A DNA stretch of 64,000 nt, taken from an uncultured Bacteroidales bacterium (GTDB lineage Bacteria; Bacteroidota; Bacteroidia; Bacteroidales; Muribaculaceae). Below are positions 46,007-53,756 of this stretch, piece after piece. The notes beneath the pieces were generated by a model, which had not been told where the DNA came from, did not search any database, and worked only from the letters and a program-made list of their open reading frames with translations. Position numbers and translations under genes: made by a program. How positions within the stretch are numbered: the first letter of the stretch is position 1; each line of letters opens with the position of its first letter. The stretch lies in contig CATZGB010000014.1 in the NCBI GenBank assembly GCA_958418815.1, positions 3,919-67,918 on the forward strand, in the 5' to 3' direction.

Positions 46007-46525
46007 TTACTGGCCGAGTGCGTTCTTGACATTGTCAGCGGCAGACTGGGCCGCGTCGGCGGTCTTCTGCTTCGCAGTCTCGGCGGCAGCTGCGGCCTTG
46101 TCCTTCACCTCGTCGGCAGCAGCCGCAGCTTTCTCCTTGCCATTCTCGACAGCAGCCTTGGCTGCGTCGGTGGCCTTGTCCTTCAGGGAGTCGGCTTTCT
46201 CGGCTACCGTGCTGACAGTGCTGTCGGCCTTGGCCTCAAGCTGGTCGAATATGTTGACAGCGGTGGGATCTTTGGTCTGCACTACCGGGGCTACCTCGTT
46301 GAGGTAGGCCTGGGCGGCGGTGTCGTTGCCCTCCTTCACCAGTTTGGCAGCATAGTCTTTTGCCTGCTGCACATAAATCTTGAGGCTGTCGGGATCTGAG
46401 CAATTCTCGATTTTAGCCTTGATTGCTGCGCCCTCATCCGTGGCTTCTTTTTCAGTAGTCTTGGAGGAGCAAGATGTCATGAGGACCGCGGCAACCGCCA
46501 ATGACGAAAAGAATAACTTTTTCAT
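46007..46525 (-). CDS. Ala/Lys-rich LEA-like lipoprotein
   Basis: 172 residues from the ATG at 46525 (MKKLFFSSLAVAAVLMTSCSS), giving a clean lipobox with Cys 19. The longer frame to 46582 adds a non-signal leader. The first half is helical (SLKIYVQQAKDYAAKLVKEG). From about residue 100 it becomes an 11-residue-type amphipathic repeat rich in Ala, Lys, Asp and Glu (KADSLKDKATDAAKAAVENG), as in LEA or apolipoprotein-like helices. Function is unknown; envelope stress or membrane-surface binding is possible. It starts 68 nt downstream of nrdJ and may be its operon mate. Confidence 0.7.
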   Translation of the reverse strand: MKKLFFSSLAVAAVLMTSCSSKTTEKEATDEGAAIKAKIENCSDPDSLKIYVQQAKDYAAKLVKEGNDTAAQAYLNEVAPVVQTKDPTAVNIFDQLEAKADSTVSTVAEKADSLKDKATDAAKAAVENGKEKAAAAADEVKDKAAAAAETAKQKTADAAQSAADNVKNALGQ

Positions 46526-46592
46526 AAAATAGTGGAAATTACGTTCAGAAATCATAACGCCCACCTGTTTGAAAAAGTTCATCTTCCCGGCA

Positions 46593-49136
46593 TCAACCGC
46601 ATTTTGAGGTCCCGCAGGATGTGCAGATGAGACACCCTTCCTGGTAGATGAGCGACTCCTGTCCGCAGTTGGGGCAGCGCTGGCCCGAGGCCTGGGTGCC
46701 GTTGGGCAGGTATTTCTTCAGCGCGCGCTCGACCCCCATCTTCCATGTGTTGATGCTCTGGGAGTCAAGTTCCAGTCCGGAGACGAGTTTCAGCACCTGG
46801 TCGATGGGCATGCCGTAGCGCAACACCCCGGAGATGAGCTTGGCGTAGTTCCAGTATTCGGGATTGAACTTGTCTGAAAGCCCCTCGATTGTGGTCTTGT
46901 AGCCGCGCTTGTTTACAAACTGGAAGTCGTACCGCTTGGTGCCGTCAGGGTTCATGGCCTTGATGATTTTGCCATGGTTGACGGATTTCGGGCAGAAGAT
47001 GCCATCCTCGTCATCGGCCAGACCGGTGAAAATCTCATATGGACGGCCGTTCATCAGTCCGACGAAAGCGATCCATTTCTCCTTGTTGTTCTGGAAACGT
47101 ACCACATCGGCTTCAAGCTCGTTGGGACGCTTTATGACATGGGGGTGAATCTCGCCGGGAGTCTGCTGTGGCTCGGTTTTTTTCTTTTTCTCGATTGAGA
47201 GCAGCACACCGGAGCGGGAGCCGTCGCGGTAGACGGTGCATCCCTTGCATCCCGACCGCCACGCCTCGACATACAGACGGTTGACAAGTTCCTCAGATAC
47301 ATCCGACGGCAGGTTGATGGTGACCGAGATGGAGTGGTCGACCCATTTCTGGACGCGGCCCTGCATCTTGACCTTCTCGAGCCAGTCGATGTCGTTGGAT
47401 GTCGCCCCGGCGTATGGCGAGCGGGCCACCAGCTCGTCAAGTTCCTCCTGGGTGTAATCGTGGCGTTGCTCGATGCCGTTTATCCTCATCCAGTCGAGGA
47501 ATTTGGGATGATACACGATGTATTCCTCGAAAGCATCTCCGTTCTCGTCGACAAAGTCGATGCGCACGTCGGTGTCTGACGGGTTGACCTTGCGGCGGCG
47601 TTTGTAGACGGGGAGGAAGACAGGCTCGATGCCCGAAGTGGTGCGTGTCATCAGGCTCGTGGTGCCGGTGGGGGCAATGGTGAGGCAGGCGATGTTGCGT
47701 CGTCCTGATTTCTGCATGCGCTCCCAAAGCGAGGGTTGCGCCTCTTTCAGACGCAGGAGGAAGGGGTTGTCTTTCTCGCGGGATGCGTCGAAAATCTCAA
47801 ACGCTCCGCGCTCCTCGGCCATTGTCACCGAAGAGCCGTAGGCCGCCAGGGCGAGCTGCTTGTGCACCTCCTCCGAGAACGCCGTCGCCTCGGGTGTGCC
47901 GTAACGCAGGCCCATTGCTGCAATCATGTCCCCCTCGGCGGTTGTGCCCACGCCGGTGCGTCGTCCCATGAGGGTCTTGCGTTTTATCTTTTCCCACAGA
48001 TGGCGTTCAGGGCCGCGCACCTCAAGGGTCTCGGGGTCGGAGTCGATTTTTTCGAGAATCCGGTCGATTTTCTCCATCTCGAGGTCGATGATGTCATCCA
48101 TGATGCGCTGTGCCTTGGCCACATGCTCCCCGAACAGGCCGAAATCAAATTTAGCCTCCGGGGTGAAGGGGTTCTTCACATATGAGTAGAGGTTGATGGC
48201 CAGCAGGCGACAGGAATCGTAAGGGCAGAGGGGAATCTCGCCACAGGGATTGGTGGAGATGGTGCGGAAGCCGAGGTCGGCGTAGCAGTCGGGCACTGAC
48301 TCGCGGGAGATGGTGTCCCAGAACAGCACCCCGGGCTCGGCCGACTTCCAGGCGTTGTGGATTATCTTTCCCCAGAAAGCCTTCGCGTCGATTTCCTTGA
48401 CAATATCAGGCTCGGCGGCGTCGACCGGGAATTGCTGGCGGTAGGGCTTTCCCTCAGTGGCGGCCTCCATGAAAGCGTCGTCGATTCTCACCGAGACGTT
48501 GGCGCCGGTGACCTTGCCTTCGGTCATCTTCGCGTCAACGAAAGCCTCCGAGTCGGGATGTTTCACCGATACGGTGAGCATCAGCGCTCCGCGACGTCCA
48601 TCCTGGGCCACCTCGCGGGTGGAGTTGGAGTAACGTTCCATAAAAGGCACCAGGCCGGTCGATGTCAGCGCCGAGTTCTTTACAGGAGTGCCCTTGGGGC
48701 GTATATGGCTCAGGTCGTGGCCGACACCGCCACGGCGTTTCATCAACTGCACCTGCTCTTCGTCGATGCGGATGATGCCCCCGTATGAGTCGGGGGTGCC
48801 GTCAAGCCCGATCACGAAGCAGTTTGACAGCGAGCTGACCTGGAAATCGTTGCCGATGCCGGTCATGGGGCTGCCCTGAGGCACGATGTAGCGGAAATCT
48901 TTCAGATATGAGAAGATTTCGTCGTGGCTCATTGGGTTGGGATATTTCTGTTCGACACGCGCGAGCTCCGAGGCTATGCGGTGGTGCATGTCGTCGGGGG
49001 TCTGCTCGTAGATGTTGCCAAAGGAGTCTTTGAGGGCGTACTTGCTGACCCAGACACGGGCCGCCAGTTCGTCGCCATTGAAATATTTCAATGACGCGTC
49101 GTAAGCTTCATCGTAGCTGTAAATAGGTTTTTCCAC
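46593..49136 (-). CDS. nrdJ: Adenosylcobalamin-dependent (class II) ribonucleotide reductase
   Basis: Reduces ribonucleotides to deoxyribonucleotides using B12. About 847 residues from a GTG at 49136 (reading MEKPIYSYDEAYD, the usual family start); a TTG two codons earlier at 49142 is the other option. No ATG is available. Active-site features, numbered from the TTG, are Cys108 in SLSNCFV, NPCGEIPL with Cys300 and Glu302, the phosphate loop IAPTGTTS, and a C-terminal zinc ribbon CPNCGQ...CTSCGTSKCG. The protein is a monomeric-type class II enzyme of normal length. No cobalamin riboswitch is visible in the short leader. Confidence 0.95.
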   Translation of the reverse strand: MEKPIYSYDEAYDASLKYFNGDELAARVWVSKYALKDSFGNIYEQTPDDMHHRIASELARVEQKYPNPMSHDEIFSYLKDFRYIVPQGSPMTGIGNDFQVSSLSNCFVIGLDGTPDSYGGIIRIDEEQVQLMKRRGGVGHDLSHIRPKGTPVKNSALTSTGLVPFMERYSNSTREVAQDGRRGALMLTVSVKHPDSEAFVDAKMTEGKVTGANVSVRIDDAFMEAATEGKPYRQQFPVDAAEPDIVKEIDAKAFWGKIIHNAWKSAEPGVLFWDTISRESVPDCYADLGFRTISTNPCGEIPLCPYDSCRLLAINLYSYVKNPFTPEAKFDFGLFGEHVAKAQRIMDDIIDLEMEKIDRILEKIDSDPETLEVRGPERHLWEKIKRKTLMGRRTGVGTTAEGDMIAAMGLRYGTPEATAFSEEVHKQLALAAYGSSVTMAEERGAFEIFDASREKDNPFLLRLKEAQPSLWERMQKSGRRNIACLTIAPTGTTSLMTRTTSGIEPVFLPVYKRRRKVNPSDTDVRIDFVDENGDAFEEYIVYHPKFLDWMRINGIEQRHDYTQEELDELVARSPYAGATSNDIDWLEKVKMQGRVQKWVDHSISVTINLPSDVSEELVNRLYVEAWRSGCKGCTVYRDGSRSGVLLSIEKKKKTEPQQTPGEIHPHVIKRPNELEADVVRFQNNKEKWIAFVGLMNGRPYEIFTGLADDEDGIFCPKSVNHGKIIKAMNPDGTKRYDFQFVNKRGYKTTIEGLSDKFNPEYWNYAKLISGVLRYGMPIDQVLKLVSGLELDSQSINTWKMGVERALKKYLPNGTQASGQRCPNCGQESLIYQEGCLICTSCGTSKCG

Positions 49137-49199
49137 AATCAACAGAGAGGGTTTATCCGGTTATAGATGGGTTTTGTGTAATCTTGTGTCAAATCAATG

Positions 49200-49231
49200 C
49201 AAACTTCGGAAAATTTACGGAATCCGCCAAA
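49200..49231 (-). promoter_or_regulatory. Promoter of nrdJ
   Basis: On the minus strand TTTG (49231-49228), 20 nt, then GAAGTTTG (49207-49200), one base from TAnnTTTG. It lies about 63 nt before the GTG start. Confidence 0.5.
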
Positions 49232-49283
49232 TCCGTCGGGTTAAATCGGCCTGAGTGTTGATAAGTTTTTTGGGGGACAAAAG

Positions 49284-49314
49284 TCACCCCGCCTGCGTGG
49301 CGCAGACGGGGTGA
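49284..49314 (-). terminator. Terminator of the aspartate decarboxylase gene
   Basis: TCACCCCG (49284-49291) pairs with CGGGGTGA (49307-49314) and CTGCG (49293-49297) with CGCAG (49301-49305), loop of three. It lies 30 nt past the stop of the leftward aspD gene, followed on that strand by CTTTTG and a later A/T run. Confidence 0.75.
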
Positions 49315-49343
49315 GATATGACTATCAGGAGGTTTGGCCCGGG

Positions 49344-50981
49344 TCAATCAGTGGTGGTTTTGGAGGCTTTCCAATCGTCGGCGAACTGGTTGAGAATCTG
49401 GCGTATGTTGGTGCCGAGGCGTACATAGTCGTCCTCGTTGAGGTTGGCGAGCGAAACCCTTATGCTCCAGGCCGGCCCGTCGAATCCGTCGCCGTTGAGC
49501 ACCACGCAGCCTGTCTCAGACGCCAGTCGGAAGACGAATGCCAGCGGGCTGTAGGTCTTCTCCATGTAGCGGGCGAACTCCTCTCCGTGGAGCCTGCGCG
49601 CCCATACCATCATGTCTATCTCCGAGTAGTAGTCGGCCCTGAGCGGGTCGGCGGGCATCTGGAATCCGAAGCTCTTCCACAAAGCCTCGTAGCGGTCGTG
49701 GATGAGCTTGATCATCCGGCGGTGGTATGTGCCGTCGCTGTCGATGAGCGCCCCGAGCGCGAACAGCGACATCTGTATCTGTTGCGGGGTCGACAGTCCG
49801 GCGGTATGGTTGAGGGCGATGAGCCTGCTCTCGGCCACCATGCGGTCTATGAATTTCAGGGAGTCGACATCGATGGTCAGCGACTGGTATCTCTTGGCGA
49901 GGGCAGCCTTCTTGTCGGCGGGGAGGCGGGATATCAGTCTGTCGAAGATGTTGTCGCGGCTAACGGCGGTCAGGGCGATGCGCCATCCTGTGGCCCCGAA
50001 ATATTTCGAGAATGAGTAACACGACATCGCGTTGAATGGCAGTTCGGCGATCAGGCTGCGGTAGCCGTCGACGAATGTGCCATAAACATCGTCGGTTAGA
50101 ATCATCAGGTCGGGATTGGCCTTCACCACCTCTTTCAGCGCCTCCACCGTCTGGCTGTCGATGGCGTAGCTGGGCGGGTTGGAGGGGTTGGTGACGAAAA
50201 GCATCTTGTATCTCGGATCTTTGAGCTTCATGATGTCGTCGGGGTTGTATTGCCAGGTGTGCATGCCGTCGGGTGTCATGCCGTCGGCTTTGACATTTAA
50301 CATCGTGTAGTCGAATTCCTCAAGCTCGGGGATTTCGAGATATGGGGTGAACACCGGCACCATTATGGCTATCGAGTCTCCTTTGTCGAGCAGGAAGTTG
50401 CGCTTCAACACATCGAAGCAGTAACACATTCCGGCGGTTGAGCCTTCGACGGCAAAAAGGTCGAAGGTGGTGTCGGCAGGCTGGTTGCCGGCGCAGATGG
50501 CCCAGTCGAGATAGCGGCGGCAGATGGTCTCGGTGTATTGCAGGATGCGCGGCGGGGTGGGGTACTCGTGGCCGACGATGCCTCCGGCCCATTCCTCGAC
50601 AAGTCCGTCGGAGTCGGCCGACAGCTCCATCAGGCAATATTCATAGGCTTTGGCGAGGAAGCTGACACCGGGCAGGGTGGAGTTGTCGCGCAGCCATGTC
50701 TGGAATCTTACCGAGATTCCCTCTTTCTGCGGCACTCCGGCTATCCCTTCGGCCATGGCGAAATCGCGGCGGCATTCGGTCATCGCAAATTGGCCAAGCG
50801 CGAAAAAAGCGTCGCGCGCCTGGTCGGCGACCCAGTTGGGGTTGCCTCGGCCTGCGTTGAGCATCGTGTTGGCAGATTTTTTCACCTTCTCGTTGGCCAT
50901 GGCTATTATGTGGCCTTTCAGCTCGAATGGGGAAAGTTTTGACAGTTCCTGGTCTAAAGGGGAGTTGATTAGGTTGTCCAT
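49344..50981 (-). CDS. aspD: Bifunctional aspartate transaminase/aspartate 4-decarboxylase
   Basis: PLP enzyme that converts aspartate to alanine and CO2 and also transaminates aspartate. 545 residues, the length of AsdA/AspD, longer than ordinary aminotransferases. Visible features are LNAGRGNPNWVADQARDAFFALG near the N-terminus, FVTNPSNPPSYAID, LILTDDVYGTFV-type strand (MILTDDVYGTF) and the PLP lysine in CYSFSKYFGATGWRI. In lactobacilli this enzyme works with the aspartate-alanine antiporter AspT to create a proton gradient. No antiporter gene lies next to it here. It is monocistronic with its own terminator. Confidence 0.92.
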   Translation of the reverse strand: MDNLINSPLDQELSKLSPFELKGHIIAMANEKVKKSANTMLNAGRGNPNWVADQARDAFFALGQFAMTECRRDFAMAEGIAGVPQKEGISVRFQTWLRDNSTLPGVSFLAKAYEYCLMELSADSDGLVEEWAGGIVGHEYPTPPRILQYTETICRRYLDWAICAGNQPADTTFDLFAVEGSTAGMCYCFDVLKRNFLLDKGDSIAIMVPVFTPYLEIPELEEFDYTMLNVKADGMTPDGMHTWQYNPDDIMKLKDPRYKMLFVTNPSNPPSYAIDSQTVEALKEVVKANPDLMILTDDVYGTFVDGYRSLIAELPFNAMSCYSFSKYFGATGWRIALTAVSRDNIFDRLISRLPADKKAALAKRYQSLTIDVDSLKFIDRMVAESRLIALNHTAGLSTPQQIQMSLFALGALIDSDGTYHRRMIKLIHDRYEALWKSFGFQMPADPLRADYYSEIDMMVWARRLHGEEFARYMEKTYSPLAFVFRLASETGCVVLNGDGFDGPAWSIRVSLANLNEDDYVRLGTNIRQILNQFADDWKASKTTTD

Positions 50982-51136
50982 ATTGTATATAGTGTGAGGT
51001 TGTTACTTGTTACAACTTCAAAACAACAGATTGCCAATATTGGTTCTGCCTTCATCATCCTGGCGCGTTCATGAGTAGGGGTGAAAAATCTCTCCCCTGA
51101 CGGCAGCTGTGTGATGAGGTTTGGAAAATATGAACT

Positions 51137-51144
51137 AACTTTGC
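51137..51144 (+). promoter_or_regulatory. Nitroreductase gene promoter (-7 element)
   Basis: TAACTTTG matches TAnnTTTG, 42 nt before the start codon. No -33 TTTG at the usual spacing. Confidence 0.5.
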
Positions 51145-51147
51145 AGG

Positions 51148-51162
51148 CAAGTAATACTTGCA
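51148..51162. promoter_or_regulatory. Palindrome at the nitroreductase transcription start, possible operator
   Basis: GCAAGT-AAT-ACTTGC, perfect 6-bp arms around a 3-nt centre, beginning 3 nt past the -7 box and so covering the expected start site. This is where a repressor would block transcription. Confidence 0.4.
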
Positions 51163-51186
51163 ACCCAACTATCCATTTTTACTGAA

Positions 51187-51933
51187 ATGAGAGACTATTG
51201 GACCGGGCGCCGCACCATCAGGCGCTATTCCGACCGGGCAGTGCCCGACGAACTGCTGTCAGAGCTGCTGGGCAAGGCGGCCCACGCTCCGACCACCGGC
51301 AATATGCAGCTTTATTCGGCTGTTGTGACGCGCGACGAGGAGGGGAAACGCCGCCTTGCCCCGGCGCATTTCAACCAGCCTCAGGTTGTCGGCGCTCAGG
51401 CTGTGATTACGGTGTGCGCTGATTTCCATCGGTTTTCGCGGTGGTGTGAGGAACGTGACGCCGAGCCGTGTTATGACAATCTGCAATCCTTTATGGCTGC
51501 GATGATTGACGCGATTGCCTTCGCGCAACAGTTTAACACTTTGGCAGAGCAGGCCGGGCTCGGTGTGTGTTGGCTCGGCACCACAACTTACAACGCGCGC
51601 GAGATAGCTGACGCGCTTGAGCTTCCCCGCCTTGTAGTGCCGGTGATCACGCTGACAGTGGGCTATCCCGGTGAAGAGGGGGTGGATGTCGGCCGTCTGC
51701 CTGTCGAGGCGATAATTCATGAAGGCAAGTATCACCCTTATACTGCCGAAGGCATTGATGCGCTCTACGGCGAGAAGGAATCGCGCGATGATTCCAGGAG
51801 GTTTGTCGAGGAGAACGGCAAACAGACGCTCGCGCAGGTTTTCACCGACATCCGTTATCCCCGGGCCAACAACGAGCTTTTCTCTGGGAAGTTCCTTGAG
51901 TTTCTCGCCGAGTCGGGCTTCCTGAAGGGGTGA
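51187..51933 (+). CDS. Nitroreductase family NAD(P)H oxidoreductase
   Basis: FMN-dependent flavoprotein of the nitroreductase fold, 248 residues. The N-terminal RRTIRRYSDRAVPDELL and LLGKAAHAPTTGNMQLY bind FMN. The middle AEQAGLGVCWLGTTTYNA and VPVITLTVGYPGE are further family blocks, and a C-terminal extension of about 60 residues resembles the NfsA/FRP type. Such enzymes reduce nitroaromatics, quinones or flavins; the natural substrate cannot be told. It is alone in its transcript, with a palindrome at the start site and a strong terminator downstream. Confidence 0.88.
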   Translation: MRDYWTGRRTIRRYSDRAVPDELLSELLGKAAHAPTTGNMQLYSAVVTRDEEGKRRLAPAHFNQPQVVGAQAVITVCADFHRFSRWCEERDAEPCYDNLQSFMAAMIDAIAFAQQFNTLAEQAGLGVCWLGTTTYNAREIADALELPRLVVPVITLTVGYPGEEGVDVGRLPVEAIIHEGKYHPYTAEGIDALYGEKESRDDSRRFVEENGKQTLAQVFTDIRYPRANNELFSGKFLEFLAESGFLKG

Positions 51934-51956
51934 TGGCTGATTGTTGTCTCGCAACC

Positions 51957-52007
51957 CCATAAACCGAAGGCGGCGCGAATCTGATTCGCGCCGCCTTCGG
52001 TTTATGG
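51957..52007. terminator. Very strong bidirectional terminator
   Basis: 24-bp perfect arms (51957-51980 and 51984-52007) around a 3-nt loop. The stem contains a GC-rich core GGCGGCGCG flanked by AT ends. It lies between convergent nitroreductase and dnaA and serves both. Confidence 0.9.
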
Positions 52008-52024
52008 TATGCCTGCCGTTGGTG

Positions 52025-53404
52025 TCAGGCAAGTATGGCTTTTTCTATAGAGGCCACATCTTCCTGGAGCTGCTTCTCGTAGGGGAGACGCTCCTCGATG
52101 TTCTTGCAGCCGTGAATCACTGTCGCATAGTTGCGCGACAGGCGTGCGCCGATTGCGGTAAGCGACATCTTGGCATATTTCTTGGCCATGTACATCACCA
52201 TCTGGCGCGCGTCAGACACCTCGCGCTTGCGGGTCTTGGCAAACAGCAGGTCTGAGTCGATTTTGTAGTGGCTGGCCACACCCTGGGCTATCATCTCGAA
52301 ATTGATTGATGCCTTTTTGTGGAGCTTGACCACATTGTTCATCACATGGCGCGCGAGGTCGACGGTCACCTCCCGGTTTAGCACTGTGGCGTGGGCGAGC
52401 AGCGAGACGACGATGCCCTCAAGCTCGCGCACGGAGTTGGTGACATTCTCGGCGATGAAATCCATCACTTCCGGAGCCAGCGAGAGGCCGTCTTGCTCAG
52501 ATTTGAGTTGAAGCACCATGCGGCGCAGGGCCAGGTCGGGCTTCTCAAGCTCGACGGTCATACCCCATTTGAAACGGGAAATCAGTCGGGCAGTCATCCC
52601 TTTCAGCTGTGTGGGGCAGCAGTCGCTCGACAGGATTATCTGTTTCTGGTTCTGATGGAGATGGTTGAAGATATGGAAGAATGTGTTCTGGGTCTTGTCT
52701 TTGTCAACCAGATCCTGTATGTCATCGATGATGAGGGTGTCGATGCTCTGGTAGAAGTTGATGAACTCATTGACCTTTCCGTTGCGGGCGGCCACGGTGA
52801 ACTGGCTCTCAAACAATCGGGCGCTCACATACAATATGCGGGCAAGAGGATTATGCTCCTTTATCTTGATGCCGATGGCCTGTATGAGGTGGGTCTTGCC
52901 GACACCTGTCGGGCCGAATACAAAAAGCGGGTTGAAGGTCTTGAGCTTTGGGTCGTTGGCTATGGCCTCGCCAATCGCGCGGGCGATTTTGTTGGAGGTG
53001 GAGCTGCAATAGTTCTCGAAAGTGTAGCGCGGATTGAGCTGTGAATCGAAAGTAGCGGCTACCGGAGTCTGGAAAAGACCGTGTCCCTGGCGGCTGAGAA
53101 CCGGAGACGACGAGAGTCCACCCTCGGTGATTGCTGTCTCGGGGTGGTTGCTGATCTGGTTGAATTTGTAAAAGAGTTTCACCCCTTCGCCATAGACGCG
53201 GCGGAGGGTGGGGCCGAGCAATGAGAGGTAGTTGTTCTCGATGTACTCGGAACAGAAAGGTGACGGAACGGCAAGCGTCAGCTTTCCGTCCTCAAAGCCC
53301 AGCGAGGCAATCGGCTCGAACCAGGCGCGGAACTGCTCTTCCGGAAGGTTGTCACGTAAAATGGTGCGACATTCCTCCCAGAGCTGTTGGTGGGATTTCT
53401 GCAT
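52025..53404 (-). CDS. dnaA: Chromosomal replication initiator protein DnaA
   Basis: 459 residues with the four DnaA domains. The N-terminal interaction domain is 1-85 (LWEECRTILRDNLPEEQFRAWF), followed by a linker and the AAA+ domain with Walker A GPTGVGKTH (164-172), Walker B LIIDDIQDL and sensor motifs (KGMTARLISRFKWG). The C-terminal DNA-binding domain has AIGARLSRNYATVIHGCKNI, which recognises the DnaA box. It starts ORF-first after a 352-nt non-coding region holding a promoter and at least one DnaA box. dnaN and other origin neighbours are not present, which is usual in Bacteroidetes. Confidence 0.97.
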   Translation of the reverse strand: MQKSHQQLWEECRTILRDNLPEEQFRAWFEPIASLGFEDGKLTLAVPSPFCSEYIENNYLSLLGPTLRRVYGEGVKLFYKFNQISNHPETAITEGGLSSSPVLSRQGHGLFQTPVAATFDSQLNPRYTFENYCSSTSNKIARAIGEAIANDPKLKTFNPLFVFGPTGVGKTHLIQAIGIKIKEHNPLARILYVSARLFESQFTVAARNGKVNEFINFYQSIDTLIIDDIQDLVDKDKTQNTFFHIFNHLHQNQKQIILSSDCCPTQLKGMTARLISRFKWGMTVELEKPDLALRRMVLQLKSEQDGLSLAPEVMDFIAENVTNSVRELEGIVVSLLAHATVLNREVTVDLARHVMNNVVKLHKKASINFEMIAQGVASHYKIDSDLLFAKTRKREVSDARQMVMYMAKKYAKMSLTAIGARLSRNYATVIHGCKNIEERLPYEKQLQEDVASIEKAILA

Positions 53405-53440
53405 AGTTTGAAACTCAGTCTGAAATTGTCTTTTCCACTA

Positions 53441-53472
53441 CAAAATTCGGATTAAATTTTCAAAAAAACAAA
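53441..53472 (-). promoter_or_regulatory. dnaA promoter
   Basis: On the minus strand TTTG (53472-53469), 20 nt, then GAATTTTG (53448-53441), one base from TAnnTTTG. The leader to the ATG at 53404 would be about 30 nt. Confidence 0.55.
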
Positions 53473-53679
53473 CCCCTTTTCTCTTGGAAATTTCAGAGGG
53501 ATTTAAAGGCGACTGTTTTTCAGCATTTTATCTATGTGCATAAACCGACGCTTTAAATATTTGTCGCAAAAGGGTTGTAGTCAGGCAGATGTCTGTTTTG
53601 ATGAGTTTGGGAGATTTGGCCGGGTGTTATCTAACTACCACGAAACTATGTTTTTAATGCAAAACTGCAAATAAAATAG
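53449..53679. other. Non-coding region upstream of dnaA with a DnaA box; possible oriC or autoregulatory site
   Basis: The 352-nt gap between dnaA and the META gene has no credible ORF. It is AT-rich, with TTTAAATATTT near 53551 and several A/T runs. It holds one exact DnaA box, TTATGCACA on the minus strand (53543-53535), with TTATCTATG overlapping it on the other strand as a poor match. A terminator for the META gene occupies 53680-53720. One box suits autoregulation; an origin normally has a cluster. Confidence 0.3.
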
Positions 53680-53720
53680 CAGACGACGTTATTCGGAATC
53701 ATTCCTGATAACGTCGTCTG
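53680..53720 (-). terminator. Terminator of the META-domain gene
   Basis: CAGACGACGTTAT (53680-53692) pairs with ATAACGTCGTCTG (53708-53720), with an inner GGAAT/ATTCC stem. On the leftward strand it is followed by TATTTTATTT. Confidence 0.8.
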
Positions 53721-53756
53721 GCCTTTTGCTGCCGGCGGATGATGCCGCAGCTCCCC

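Noticed and set aside
49143..49283. Cobalamin riboswitch before the B12-dependent reductase
   Set aside because: The leader after the best promoter is about 60 nt and shows no B12-box-like sequence or multi-stem layout.
51034..51043. CCAATATTGG palindrome upstream of aspD as an operator
   Set aside because: Ten-bp AT-rich palindromes arise by chance and no promoter box could be placed next to it.
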